A stretch of 63,719 nt of DNA from JBCCJA01 sp039045975 (GTDB taxonomy: Bacteria; Planctomycetota; Planctomycetia; Planctomycetales; Planctomycetaceae), in assembly GCA_039045975.1 (NCBI GenBank), contig JBCCJA010000018.1, positions 1 to 63,719 on the forward strand, read 5' to 3'. Positions 35,432 through 44,292 of the stretch are shown here, piece after piece. A program made the position numbers and the translations under genes. Under the pieces are notes generated by a model. It was given only the letters and a program-made list of their open reading frames with translations, did not search any database and was not told the DNA's origin. The first letter of the stretch is position 1, and each line of letters starts with the position of its first letter.

Positions 35432-38400
35432 GTGACGACGACCTCGACATACCCAGCCGGTGTGCGAGCCCTGCTCGCGTACATCGCCCTCGCTTGCACC
35501 GCGGGCCTCTCCGACGCACGGGCCGCGGTCGACTTCGCACGCGAGGTCCGGCCGATCCTGTCGGACAAGTGCTTCCACTGCCACGGGCCCGACTCGCACT
35601 CTCGGGCGACCGACCTGCGGTTCGATACCGAGGAGTCGATCAAGGCCGACCTGGGCGGCTACTTCGCGGTCGTCGCAGGAAACGTCGACGCGAGCGAGAT
35701 CATCGCCCGCGTCATTTCCGAGGACGAATGGGAGGTGATGCCGCCGCCCGAATACCACAAGCCGGTCACGCCCGAAGAGGTCGACGTCCTCCGCCGGTGG
35801 ATCGCCGAGGGGGCGGAGTGGAAGTCGCACTGGTCGTTCGAGCCGCCGGAGAAGGCGGTCGAGGCGCCGGCCGACGCGTCGGCCGCGATCGATCACTTCG
35901 TCGAACGGGGTCTTGCAGAGGCAGGACTCACGCCCAACGCGATCGCCGACCCGGTGACGCTCGCGCGGCGACTCCACCTCGACATCGTCGGCCTCCCGCC
36001 GACCCCGGAGCGGGTCCGTCGGTTCGTCGACGACTATCGCGTCGACGCCGACGCGGCGTACGCCGGATTAGTCGACGAGTTGCTCGCCAGCCCGCACTTC
36101 GGCGAGCGGATGGCGGTGATGTGGCTCGACGCCGCCCGCTACGGCGACACGTCGGTCATGCACGCCGACGGCCCGCGGACGATGTGGCCCTGGCGCGACT
36201 GGGTCATCAACGCGTACAACGCGAATAAGCCGTTCGACGAATTCTCGATCGAACAGATCGCCGGCGACTTAATCCCGGACGCGACGATCGAGCAGAAAAT
36301 CGCCACCGGCTTTAACCGCAACCACCCCACGTCCGACGAAGGGGGGGCGTTCCCGGAAGAGTTGCGGGTCAATTACGTCGTCGACCGGGTGCAGACGACC
36401 GCGAACGTCTGGATGGGCCTCACCATGGAGTGTGCCCAATGCCACGACCACAAGTTCGACCCGATCAGCCAGAAAGAATATTACGAGTTTTTCGCGTTCT
36501 TTAATAATCACGCCGACCCCGGGATGCAGACGCGTCGCGGGAACCAGGCGCCGCTGGTCCCCATCTCGGCCGACGCCGAGTACGAGGAGCGGCTCGAGGA
36601 TGGCCGCCGGGCCATCGCCGAGTCCGGCGCCGCGATGACACGCCGTGCGGCGTCTTGCGACGTCGACTTCGCGGCGTGGTTGTCGACACGTGAGGCTCCC
36701 AACAACGCCACGGTGTCGACCTCGTCACCGCCTCCCGTCATGTGGCTGCCGTTCGAACGGATCGAGAAAAATGAGGAATTCGGTGACCGCCTCGTCGCCG
36801 ATTACGCCGGCGGATACTGGGCCGGCGAGCTCCGGACGTCATCGGGCGCCGGCTGGCGCGGTCTGGTCGACGCCCCGGGCGGGCGGAAGGGCCTGCACCT
36901 CGACGGATCCCACAGTTACACGACAGGGCGGCCCGGTCCGTTCGCGACCGATCGGCCCTTCACGATCTCATTCTGGATCAAGCCTAGTAAGAAGTCGGTC
37001 TCCGCGATCCTGCACGCAGGCGACGACCAGGCCCATTGGCGTGGCGTGTATTTGACTTTGGAGAAGGGCCTGTTGCGGCTCTATATGAGTCACAGCCGTG
37101 ACGAACACAACCTCCGGGTCGATGCGACCGAGCCGATCGAGTCCGGGAAGTGGAGTCACGTCGTTGTTCGTTACGGCGGGACATCGTCGGCCGAGGACGT
37201 CGACTTCCGTGTCAACGGGGCTGATGTCGCCGTCGCTATAAAGTCCGACAAGTTAAACGGCGAGTCGGTCACGACCGACGTCCCGCTCATGATCGGGGGC
37301 CGATCCAAAACGTATCCGGCAGGCAAATCGACTCCGTTAATAGCGCCTCTGGCCGATCTCCGCATTTATGACGCTTATCTCGACGACGAGCAACTTCCCG
37401 CCCTTGAGGCCGACCCGGTCGAAGCCGCGCTCGCGATCGATTCCGGTGAACGCTCCGCGGAGCAGCAGGCATTTCTGCGAAATTATTTTCTGACGAAGCA
37501 CGACCCGGCATTCCGCGGGGCGGCGGCGGGTCTCGGTTCCGGCGTCCTGACCGTCCACGACCTTCTGGAAAACGCCCCGACTTCGATGGTAATGGGCGAT
37601 AAGCCGGCCGGGCAGATGCGGATGACCTACATCCTCGACCGCGGGGCTTACGACTCTCCGCGGGAGGACGAGGCATTAACTCCGGGGGTTCCGGCGGTCT
37701 TACCGCCGCTCCCCGCCGACGCGTCGCGTGATCGCCTCGGGCTGGCCGAATGGCTATTCCAGGACGACCACCCCCTCACGGCCCGGGTCGCCGTGAATCA
37801 GATCTGGCAGATTTATTTCGGTCACGGCCTTGTCGAGACGCCGGGCGATTTCGGAGCCCAAGGGGCCTATCCGTCCCACCCCGAATTACTCGATTGGCTC
37901 GCGACCGATTTCCGTGAACAAGGCTGGAACATCAAGCGGCTGATTCGACACCTGGTGATGTCGGATACGTATCGGCGGTCGTCGGTCGCGACCCCGACGC
38001 TCGTCACGAGCGACCCCGCGAACACTCTCTATGCCCGTGCGTCCCGCTTCCGCCTGCACGCCGAGTTCATCCGCGACGGGGCCTTAACGGTTTCGGGATT
38101 GTTAAATGACGACGTCGGGGGCTGGAGTGTGAAGCCATATCAGCCGCCGGGCTTGTGGAAAGAGGTCGCGTTCGGCGGACTCACGCATTTCGTTCCCGAC
38201 AAGGGTGACAAGCTCTATCGACGCAGCCTCTACACCTACTGGAAGCGGAGCGCACCGCCGCCGAGCATGGCCGCGTTTGACGCGCCGACGCGGGAGACCT
38301 GCACGATGAAGCGTTCTCGGACCAACACGCCGTTGCAGGCGTTGGTCACGCTGAACGACGTGCAGTTCGTCGAGGCCGCCCGCTTCTTGGCCGAACGCAT

Positions 38401-38674
38401 GCTGACCGAGTCGACGGGCGACGTCGAAGCGGTCGCGACGCGTGGCTTCGAACTCGTGACGTCGCGTCGTCCGACACGGACCGAGCTGGCTGCGATCGAG
38501 ACGGTCTACGCCGCCGCCCGTGACCGCTACACGGAAGACACCGCCGCCGCCGAGGCTTTGCTCTCGAACGGCGAGAAGCCGACGTCCGCGACGCTGCCGA
38601 CGGCCGAGCACGCCGCCTGGACCATGGTCGCGAACCTCCTCCTCAATCTCGACGAGACGTTGACCCGTGAGTGA
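35432..38674 (+). CDS. Planctomycete cytochrome c / DUF1549 / LamG / DUF1553 protein
   Basis: 1080 aa exported protein. The signal peptide (VRALLAYIALACTAGLSDARA) follows a GTG start at 35432. The PSCyt1 domain (about 34-90) has one haem motif CFHCH. DUF1549 covers about 150-365 and includes a second CxxCH (CAQCH). A LamG/concanavalin-like jelly roll (about 436-655: HLDGSHSYTTGRPGPFATDRPFTISFWIKPS) separates it from DUF1553 (about 760-1075: VAVNQIWQIYFGHGLVETPGDFGAQG). These proteins are numerous in planctomycetes, always paired with DUF1501, and are thought to act on polysaccharides in the periplasm; the reaction is unknown. It overlaps the next gene by 8 bp. Confidence 0.92.
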   Translation: MTTTSTYPAGVRALLAYIALACTAGLSDARAAVDFAREVRPILSDKCFHCHGPDSHSRATDLRFDTEESIKADLGGYFAVVAGNVDASEIIARVISEDEWEVMPPPEYHKPVTPEEVDVLRRWIAEGAEWKSHWSFEPPEKAVEAPADASAAIDHFVERGLAEAGLTPNAIADPVTLARRLHLDIVGLPPTPERVRRFVDDYRVDADAAYAGLVDELLASPHFGERMAVMWLDAARYGDTSVMHADGPRTMWPWRDWVINAYNANKPFDEFSIEQIAGDLIPDATIEQKIATGFNRNHPTSDEGGAFPEELRVNYVVDRVQTTANVWMGLTMECAQCHDHKFDPISQKEYYEFFAFFNNHADPGMQTRRGNQAPLVPISADAEYEERLEDGRRAIAESGAAMTRRAASCDVDFAAWLSTREAPNNATVSTSSPPPVMWLPFERIEKNEEFGDRLVADYAGGYWAGELRTSSGAGWRGLVDAPGGRKGLHLDGSHSYTTGRPGPFATDRPFTISFWIKPSKKSVSAILHAGDDQAHWRGVYLTLEKGLLRLYMSHSRDEHNLRVDATEPIESGKWSHVVVRYGGTSSAEDVDFRVNGADVAVAIKSDKLNGESVTTDVPLMIGGRSKTYPAGKSTPLIAPLADLRIYDAYLDDEQLPALEADPVEAALAIDSGERSAEQQAFLRNYFLTKHDPAFRGAAAGLGSGVLTVHDLLENAPTSMVMGDKPAGQMRMTYILDRGAYDSPREDEALTPGVPAVLPPLPADASRDRLGLAEWLFQDDHPLTARVAVNQIWQIYFGHGLVETPGDFGAQGAYPSHPELLDWLATDFREQGWNIKRLIRHLVMSDTYRRSSVATPTLVTSDPANTLYARASRFRLHAEFIRDGALTVSGLLNDDVGGWSVKPYQPPGLWKEVAFGGLTHFVPDKGDKLYRRSLYTYWKRSAPPPSMAAFDAPTRETCTMKRSRTNTPLQALVTLNDVQFVEAARFLAERMLTESTGDVEAVATRGFELVTSRRPTRTELAAIETVYAAARDRYTEDTAAAEALLSNGEKPTSATLPTAEHAAWTMVANLLLNLDETLTRE

Positions 38675-40130
38675 CACGATGCACGACTCCGCCCGACCCG
38701 CCAGCAATACCCCGACGCGGCGTGACGTCCTCGGCCGCGGGATCGGAGTGATGGGTACGGCCGCATTCGCCAGCTTGGCGGGCGGCTCGGGCCGGGCGTC
38801 GGCTTCCACCGCCTCGGGCGGGTTCGGCCTGCCGCATCACGCGCCGAAGGCCAAACGCGTCATTTATCTATTCATGGCCGGCGGGCCGAGTCATATCGAC
38901 CTGTATGACTACAAGCCGATCATGCGGGAGTTGCACGGCACGGAGCTGCCGCCTTCCGTCCGCGGCGAACAGCGGGTCACCGGGATGACGTCGGGACAAG
39001 CCTCGTTCCCGTGCGTCGCGCCGATGTTCAACGTCGAGAAGGTCGGCGAACGTCAAACCTGGGTGAACACCGACCTGCTACCGCACATCGGCTCGATCGC
39101 CGACAAGCTGACGATCATCCGATCGATGAACACGGAGGCGATCAACCACGACCCGGCGATCACTTATATCAATACCGGGACGCAGCAGTTCGGCCGGCCC
39201 AGCATGGGCGCTTGGCTGTCTTACGGACTCGGCAGCCTAAGCGAAGACTTGCCTTCGTACGTCGTGATGATCTCCAAAGGCGCGAAGGCGGGCCAAGCCA
39301 TTTACGCCCGCCTCTGGGGCAGCGGCGTTCTGCCGTCCCAGCACCAGGGCGTACAGTTCCGCAGCGGCCGTGATCCGGTGCTTTACTTATCCAACCCGCC
39401 CGGCGTTGACCGGGGGCTGCGGCGGACCGTGCTCGACAGTCTCGGAAAACTGAACGCCGAGCGGCTCGCCGTGACCGGCGACGCCGAGATCGACGCCAGA
39501 ACGTCGCAGTACGAAATGGCCTTCCGGATGCAGGCCTCGGTCCCGGAATTGATGGAAGTCAGCGGCGAGCCCGAGCACGTCCTTGAGTCATACGGACCCG
39601 ATGTGAACACCCCCGGCACGTTCGCGTCGAACTGTCTTTTGGCACGCCGTATGGCGGAACGCGGCGTCCGCTTTATCCAGCTGTTCCACCGCGGCTGGGA
39701 CCAGCACAACAACCTTCCGCGTGACATCCGCAAGAACGCCCAGAGCATCGATCAGCCCGCCGCGGCCCTCGTTAAAGATTTGGAGCAGCGGGGCATGCTC
39801 GAAGACACGATCGTGGTCTGCGGCGGCGAATTCGGCCGCGGTATTTACGGCCAAGGCAAGCTGACCAAAGACAACCACGGGCGCGACCATCACGGCCGCT
39901 GCTTCACGACCTGGGTCGCCGGCGGCGGATTCAAGCCGTGCGATTACGGCCAGACCGACGATTACGCATTCAATATCGTCGAGAACCCGGTCCACATCCG
40001 CGATCTCAACGCGACGATCCTGCACCAGCTCGGGATCGACCACGAGCGGTTCTCGATCCAGCATCAAGGCCTCGACGTCAGGCTGACCGGCGTCGACCCG
40101 GCCCGCGTCGTGAAAGAGATCCTCGCCTGA
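38667..40130 (+). CDS. DUF1501 family protein, Tat-exported
   Basis: 487 aa. The twin-arginine signal TPTRRDVLGRGIGVMGTAAFASLAGG sends it folded to the periplasm. The core has an alkaline-phosphatase-superfamily look: VIYLFMAGGPSHIDLYDYKP, IIRSMNTEAINHDPAITYINTG, VVCGGEFGRGIYGQGKLTKDNHGRDHHGRCFTTWVAGGGFK. The His/Asp-rich motif is the likely metal site. The GTG start at 38667 overlaps the DUF1553 stop, so the pair is co-translated. The reaction is not established for the family; sulfatase-like activity is a frequent guess. Confidence 0.92.
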   Translation: MSDTMHDSARPASNTPTRRDVLGRGIGVMGTAAFASLAGGSGRASASTASGGFGLPHHAPKAKRVIYLFMAGGPSHIDLYDYKPIMRELHGTELPPSVRGEQRVTGMTSGQASFPCVAPMFNVEKVGERQTWVNTDLLPHIGSIADKLTIIRSMNTEAINHDPAITYINTGTQQFGRPSMGAWLSYGLGSLSEDLPSYVVMISKGAKAGQAIYARLWGSGVLPSQHQGVQFRSGRDPVLYLSNPPGVDRGLRRTVLDSLGKLNAERLAVTGDAEIDARTSQYEMAFRMQASVPELMEVSGEPEHVLESYGPDVNTPGTFASNCLLARRMAERGVRFIQLFHRGWDQHNNLPRDIRKNAQSIDQPAAALVKDLEQRGMLEDTIVVCGGEFGRGIYGQGKLTKDNHGRDHHGRCFTTWVAGGGFKPCDYGQTDDYAFNIVENPVHIRDLNATILHQLGIDHERFSIQHQGLDVRLTGVDPARVVKEILA

Positions 40131-40163
40131 GCCGGACGGCCCGTCGCCGTGGCACGTCGGGCG

Positions 40164-41546
40164 TCAGCCCAGATCGATTTCGTAGCCTTCTCTATAAGGT
40201 CGGCTCATCATCGCGGCGGCTTGCGGATCACCGGTGATGGTTTCGGTCGCCTGATCCCAATGAATCTTGCGGCCGAGCCGGCAGCAGATTCCGGCCAGGT
40301 GGCAGACGTTGAGCATCTTCATATGCGAGTGCACGTCGGAGATCGGATCGATCCGCCGCTCCATCGCATAGGCGAAATTTTCCCAGTGATTCGGACGGCC
40401 CTCGCCCGCGGTCGGGACCGGCATCCCGCGATAAACCCGACTTAAGGCGTCTTCGGGCAGCGGGTCGCCGGCGAGATCCTCGACGGGCCGCCCGACCAGC
40501 TTGCCGCGATTCACGAAGATCCGGCCGCGGTCGCCTTCGAACAGCAGGCCGTTGTCGGTCTCGCTGGTGATGCGGAGTTCGACGTCGCCGTCGGCGAACT
40601 CGACGTTTAAATCAAATTTGTGGGCCGTGTTGTAGCGGTCGCTTCGGGTCGGTTCCCCGGCGTTGAAATCGACCGCGTGTTCCGCCGTGCCGTCGACAGA
40701 GACCGGGTCGGAGTTCTGGCCGGCGGCCGCGATCCCGAGCATCGCGATGTCGACGTGATGAGCGCCCCAGTCGGTCAACTTTCCGCCCGACGTTTCGTAC
40801 CACCAACGGAAGTGCGTGTGCCCGTTCGTGTAATTTCTCAGCGTGCCGTTCTGCTGCACGAAGTCGGTCGGCTTATATCGGAACGGCGCGTCGGGCGCCG
40901 GGCCGAGCCAGCGGTCCCAGTCGAGACCCTCCGGCACGTCGGCGATCGGAATCTCCGGGCTCCAGCCGCCGCGGTCGATACCGGCCGTGATTCGTTTCAA
41001 TTTCCCGAGACGCCCGTCGGCGATTATCGCCAGGGCGGTATTAAAAAGACCGAACGTGCTCCGCTGCTGTGTGCCGACCTGCACGATCCGGCCCGTCTCC
41101 CGCTGTACGCGTCGGATTAATTTGCCCTCGTCGATCGTCAGCGTCAGCGGCTTCTCACAGTAGACGTCTTTTCCGGCGAGCATCGCCTCGACGAGGATTT
41201 TCGTGTGCCAATGGTCGGGCGTGGAGATCCCGACGACGTCGATGTCGGACCGGGCGAGCACCTCCCGGTAGTCGGCGTACGTGTCCGCCTTTCCGCCGGC
41301 GAGATCGACGTTCGCCCGTCCGAGGTGCCGCGCGTCGACGTCGCAGAACGCGACCACGTCGCAGAACTGCTGCACGACCGGCACCGAACGCGTCCCGTTC
41401 CCGCCGACGCCGATCTGGCCGAATCGCCGCCGCTCGATCGGTGTGGCCACCGCCTTCGTCAGCGGAGACACCGTCACGGCGGCGGCCGCGAGCCCCGTTC
41501 GCCCGATGAACCGGCGGCGTGAAGTCAGAAGTTCGTTCGCAGGCAT
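40164..41546 (-). CDS. Gfo/Idh/MocA family oxidoreductase, Tat-exported
   Basis: 460 aa from the ATG at 41546; the open frame continues upstream but the twin-arginine signal TSRRRFIGRTGLAAAAVTVSPL begins 8 residues after this Met. The Rossmann fold starts at FGQIGVGGNGTRSVPVVQQF. EKP is present in VYCEKPLTLT, and the catalytic His lies in LTDWGAHHVDIAMLGI. Periplasmic members of this family are believed to work on carbohydrates with a bound nicotinamide cofactor. It is convergent with the DUF1501 gene, 33 bp away. Confidence 0.9.
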   Translation of the reverse strand: MPANELLTSRRRFIGRTGLAAAAVTVSPLTKAVATPIERRRFGQIGVGGNGTRSVPVVQQFCDVVAFCDVDARHLGRANVDLAGGKADTYADYREVLARSDIDVVGISTPDHWHTKILVEAMLAGKDVYCEKPLTLTIDEGKLIRRVQRETGRIVQVGTQQRSTFGLFNTALAIIADGRLGKLKRITAGIDRGGWSPEIPIADVPEGLDWDRWLGPAPDAPFRYKPTDFVQQNGTLRNYTNGHTHFRWWYETSGGKLTDWGAHHVDIAMLGIAAAGQNSDPVSVDGTAEHAVDFNAGEPTRSDRYNTAHKFDLNVEFADGDVELRITSETDNGLLFEGDRGRIFVNRGKLVGRPVEDLAGDPLPEDALSRVYRGMPVPTAGEGRPNHWENFAYAMERRIDPISDVHSHMKMLNVCHLAGICCRLGRKIHWDQATETITGDPQAAAMMSRPYREGYEIDLG

Positions 41547-42140
41547 GTTCGGTCGGAAAATGAGATTCGGAAAGACGCACTCAGGACGGCAGCTTCTGAA
41601 GAACAGGCCGGTCGTGTCGCGATAAAAATTCAACCGCCGCAGGCGGCCGGAGAATTAGTCGGAGTTTCTAGCCAGTCGTCGTCCGAGCTGTTTTCGGCAG
41701 CAGACAAAAGTGTAACAAAGGCATGCACTTTGTGCACAATTTGTCACGGCCTAACAACTTCGGTTCGTCCCTCGGACGTGCGGGTGAGCGAGTTTCATAG
41801 CGGATGCGTAGATCCCGCCCGGTCTCGTTGTCGCGGTCCCCGCAACAACCCGTGCGGCTAATCGGTGTGCGACATGCGGCCGTGGCATGTCCCGCGGAGA
41901 AGCCCGGCGAGCGACCGGGGTCGCCGAAGAGATGCCCCACCAGGATTCGAAGGTGAGTTACGTCAATTCAAGGGCAATGCATCATGGGCCCTAAGTCTTT
42001 TTTTAGAAGCGACTTGCGACGATAATCATCCAATTTGTATTTCTCGTAAGCTTGTATCGCGTCGCCGATTCTGTCCGCGATTTGTCCGCGGTTTTGCCCC
42101 ACCAGGTTTACGCTCTCTCGGGGAACTCTCCCGATCGCGC
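41547..42140. other. Junction between chromosome and accessory region
   Basis: About 590 bp without a full gene. It contains a tRNA 3'-end fragment (41932-41951) and a second copy of its 12-mer TGCCCCACCAGG (42095-42106; first copy 41933-41944). A minus-strand open tail (about 42107-41968) includes QIADRIGDAIQAYEKYK, possibly the remnant of a C-terminus. A tandem TGTCCGCGRTT repeat lies at about 42072-42093. The mixture suggests an old integration junction. Confidence 0.4.
41932..41951 (-). tRNA. tRNA 3'-end fragment (T-loop and acceptor 3' side only)
   Basis: On the minus strand the bases read TTCGAAT-CCTGG-TGGGGCA, which is a T loop, the 3' half of a T stem and a 7-nt acceptor strand. The 5' partners (CCAGG before the loop, TGCCCCA for the acceptor) are absent upstream, so no complete tRNA is here. 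Fragments like this are left where elements integrate into tRNA 3' ends. Confidence 0.35.
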
Positions 42141-42338
42141 CTATCCATGAAACCAGAAGGCACCGAGCTTTCCTGCCCAGGCAACAACGAATCCCAGCCC
42201 TACCAACATCACACCAATCGCGATTCGCTCGTCCGATTGTCCAGCCGTGACTGCAAGGAGCATCCCGAGCAACGCCAACGGCCTTCCAGCCAGAAGGAGT
42301 GCTTTCCACTTCCGTGAAGTGCGTTCCGTCGCGTGCAT
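42141..42338 (-). CDS. Small membrane protein
   Basis: 65 aa with two predicted membrane helices (ALLLAGRPLALLGMLLAVTA and IAIGVMLVGLGFVVAWAG) joined by a short polar turn, ending KLGAFWFHG. AGAGGGG lies about 7 nt before the ATG at 42338. It is the last of four small minus-strand genes that are spaced 30-40 bp apart and look like one operon. The family resembles uncharacterised small membrane proteins; no function is known to me. Confidence 0.65.
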   Translation of the reverse strand: MHATERTSRKWKALLLAGRPLALLGMLLAVTAGQSDERIAIGVMLVGLGFVVAWAGKLGAFWFHG

Positions 42339-42368
42339 GTTTCTGCCCCTCTTCCATGAAGGTTTGAG

Positions 42369-42617
42369 TTACGAAAGTTTCCGTGTCGCTTCCGAGACCA
42401 GATCATCGCAGCAGCCATGAATTTCGAACGAAAGCTGCGAAGCTGTTCTCCCTTTGCACCTCACCCTTGGCCTCCCGCCGTGCACTCGGCAACGAACATT
42501 TCGCAAGGAATTCGCAACACTCGCGGAGATTTGTTCGAGCAGCACCTTTTCCAAGGCATCGCCCATTTGATTCGGCCGGACGCGTCGTCCGCCGACCTCG
42601 AAGGTCACGTCCAGCAT
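42369..42617 (-). CDS. Small conserved protein with paired cysteines
   Basis: 82 aa from the ATG at 42617, chosen because AAGGAG lies 8 nt upstream; a GTG three codons earlier would overlap that site. Sequence: MLDVTFEVGGRRVRPNQMGD, then a helical stretch EKVLLEQISASVANSLRNV, then CRVHGGRPRVRCKGRTASQLSFEIHGCCDDLVSEATRKLS. The cysteines (C, C, CC) and the HGGRP / FEIHGCC motifs look conserved in design and could bind metal. Function unknown. Third gene of the small operon. Confidence 0.65.
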   Translation of the reverse strand: MLDVTFEVGGRRVRPNQMGDALEKVLLEQISASVANSLRNVRCRVHGGRPRVRCKGRTASQLSFEIHGCCDDLVSEATRKLS

Positions 42618-42657
42618 TTCTCTCACTCCTTCGATCTGACTCTTGGGTAACGGCCCG

Positions 42658-42918
42658 CTAGGCGGGCAACGTGAATTTTCTCCAGGGGACGGACCGGAGC
42701 GGCACGCTACTCAGAAACCACACGAGGTCTTGCCGACCGCGGAAGGTCGGCGTGCCCCGGCTGTCCTGCGACATGAGGACAACGGGGCAACTGAAAAGCC
42801 GCCCGAAGCAGGCCTTTATCTGACCAGACCGTGCCATGTTGCGAAGTATCGACGGCCGAACGACCACGATCGCAAACCTCACTCCCTGCTCTCGAAGCAA
42901 GGCTGCTGCAAATCGCAT
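42658..42918 (-). CDS. Small conserved protein
   Basis: 86 aa from the ATG at 42918, which has a near-perfect Shine-Dalgarno sequence (AGGAGGGG, 4 nt away). MRFAAALLREQGVRFAIVVV is followed by FGRLFSCPVVLMSQDSRGTP, TFRGRQDLVWFLSSVPLRSV and PWRKFTL. It has an alternating beta-strand and helix pattern with no signal peptide. The strong ribosome-binding site and protein-like composition argue that it is real. No function known; it is the second gene of the small operon. Confidence 0.7.
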   Translation of the reverse strand: MRFAAALLREQGVRFAIVVVRPSILRNMARSGQIKACFGRLFSCPVVLMSQDSRGTPTFRGRQDLVWFLSSVPLRSVPWRKFTLPA

Positions 42919-42953
42919 AAGTCCCCTCCTGGATGACGCGAAACGATGTCTGT

Positions 42954-43115
42954 CTACGGCTTCGAACGCTTGTGTGGCTTGACCGGAACCGTCTTCGGCC
43001 CGGGTTTCCCTGGGCCATGGCACGTGTCACCAGGCGTCGATCGCTTGTGTGGTTTCACAGGGACGGTCTTTGGACCGGGTTTCTTCGCACCGCCGCCGCA
43101 GTTTTTCTTCGCCAT
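42954..43115 (-). CDS. Small basic repeat protein
   Basis: 53 aa from the ATG at 43115 with GGGAG upstream. Two copies of KPGPKTVPVKPHKRS make up most of the protein, separated by TPGDTCHGPG; the N-terminus is MAKKNCGGGAK. It is very basic, Pro/Lys-rich and probably disordered, so nucleic-acid binding is possible. First gene of the four-gene small operon, divergent from the sigma-factor operon 165 bp away. Confidence 0.6.
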   Translation of the reverse strand: MAKKNCGGGAKKPGPKTVPVKPHKRSTPGDTCHGPGKPGPKTVPVKPHKRSKP

Positions 43116-43181
43116 TGCACACTCCCAAACAGGGTTGCTCTGAGGGCACCCATCGGCCCTCATTCACAACTACCGAAGTGC

Positions 43182-43258
43182 GTGACGGCGACTGCATCCG
43201 ATCGATCGACGATGGAGTCGTGTCACGGCTGGCAGTAGGACTATGTGACGGCGATTGC
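43182..43258 (+). repeat. Direct repeat upstream of the sigma-factor gene
   Basis: GTGACGGCGACTGC (43182-43195) recurs as GTGACGGCGATTGC (43245-43258), 63 bp apart, in the gap between the divergent small-protein and sigma-factor operons. It may be a regulator binding pair. Confidence 0.55.
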
Positions 43259-43279
43259 GTATGTCGGTCAGGAGGCGAC

Positions 43280-43927
43280 GTGAAGGACACCAGCACATCG
43301 GCCGATGCCGACGACGAGCTTGCGATCGGCATCTGGGACGGCGATCCGAGTACCTTTGCGAAGCTGATCCGTGAGCATCTGAGCCCGATACAGCATTACA
43401 TAAGAAAAAGATTTCCGAGTCTGCGGGCTCAGGCGGAAGACATCGCCTCGGATGCGTTTGCGAGAGCGTACCAATACCGGGACCGATTTAAGGCCGGAGC
43501 AAAGCCGAGACCTTGGCTAATAAAGATTGCCCACAACTGTGCACTCGACATGCACACGCGCCAGAAGGCAGATCAAAAGGCCCGAGAAGAGGTCTCCGCC
43601 GAACTACGCAACCGTGAAGAAAGGGACCGAGCACAGCGGAGAGCTGATCGTATTGAAACAGGCGAGCCCAAGGTAATTAAAAATGTCCGCGAATGCCTAG
43701 ATGCTATAGGTGAGCCCTATCGTTCAGTGCTGATGGCCTACTCAGAATGCGGAGAGGTCGAGCCAGACGCTGCAACGATAGGTCGCGAAGTCGGGCGAAT
43801 ACATGACAACGGGGTGCCGAGGCCGGCCGCGACGATCAGAAAGCAACGCGAGAGGGGACAGAAAAAGCTTGAAGCAGAGCTTAGAAAACGCGGCATCGAT
43901 GCCAACAGCCTTGGGAGAACACGATGA
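43280..43927 (+). CDS. RNA polymerase sigma factor, sigma-70 family (ECF-like)
   Basis: 215 aa from the GTG at 43280, preceded by AGGAGG. Region 2 is clear: LIREHLSPIQHYIRKRFPSLRAQAEDIASDAFARAYQYRDRF followed by KPRPWLIKIAHNCALDMHTRQK. Region 4 is weaker (CLDAIGEPYRSVLMAYSECGEVEPDAATIGREVG...AATIRKQRERGQKKL). Codon use is lower in GC than the flanking chromosome. It directs transcription of unknown targets, perhaps this island. Its stop overlaps the next start (ATGA). Confidence 0.82.
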   Translation: MKDTSTSADADDELAIGIWDGDPSTFAKLIREHLSPIQHYIRKRFPSLRAQAEDIASDAFARAYQYRDRFKAGAKPRPWLIKIAHNCALDMHTRQKADQKAREEVSAELRNREERDRAQRRADRIETGEPKVIKNVRECLDAIGEPYRSVLMAYSECGEVEPDAATIGREVGRIHDNGVPRPAATIRKQRERGQKKLEAELRKRGIDANSLGRTR

Positions 43928-44292
43928 GTGAGCAGCCGAACAAAAAGGGGCTTTTTCTCGACGCCCTGGTGTTTCGGGCAATGGTTCCCAAGGCATACCG
44001 GTCACCAGAAGATTTTGAATCCGACGATGCATCCGAAGCGATCGACGATAAACAACCGAGCGAAAGCGAAGTCAGCAGGCTTATGTCACGGATTTTCGAT
44101 GTCTCGCCTGACGGTGATGCGACAAGCTCTGACGATTGCGGTGACAGTTTTTCAGTCGCGTCAGAAGCACACGAACTGAGCGGTATGTGTCGAGGCAGAG
44201 GTGACGAACTACCAGAAGATGTCGAAGAAAAGCTCAGGAAAATTCGTGAAGAGGCGAAGCGGCGAGGCGACGATCGAGACTCGAATGACTGA
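43924..44292 (+). CDS. Hypothetical acidic protein between sigma factor and metallopeptidase
   Basis: 122 aa, very acidic in the middle (ESDDASEAIDDKQPSESEVSRL, DGDATSSDDCGDSF) with a charged C-terminal helix (PEDVEEKLRKIREEAKRRGDD). No membrane segment or family recognised. It is translationally coupled on both sides: a 4-bp overlap with the sigma factor and an 8-bp overlap with the peptidase. By position it is a candidate anti-sigma or adaptor that the peptidase could cleave; this is inference from arrangement only. Confidence 0.7.
   Translation: MSEQPNKKGLFLDALVFRAMVPKAYRSPEDFESDDASEAIDDKQPSESEVSRLMSRIFDVSPDGDATSSDDCGDSFSVASEAHELSGMCRGRGDELPEDVEEKLRKIREEAKRRGDDRDSND

Noticed and set aside
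41668..41940. 90-aa minus-strand protein starting in the tRNA fragment
   Set aside because: No ribosome-binding site, low-complexity composition, and its start lies in the tRNA acceptor sequence.
42946..43143. 65-aa plus-strand protein with FGPGFPGPWHVSPG-like repeats
   Set aside because: It is the complement of the Lys/Pro repeat gene, which has the better ribosome-binding site and a basic protein typical of real small genes.
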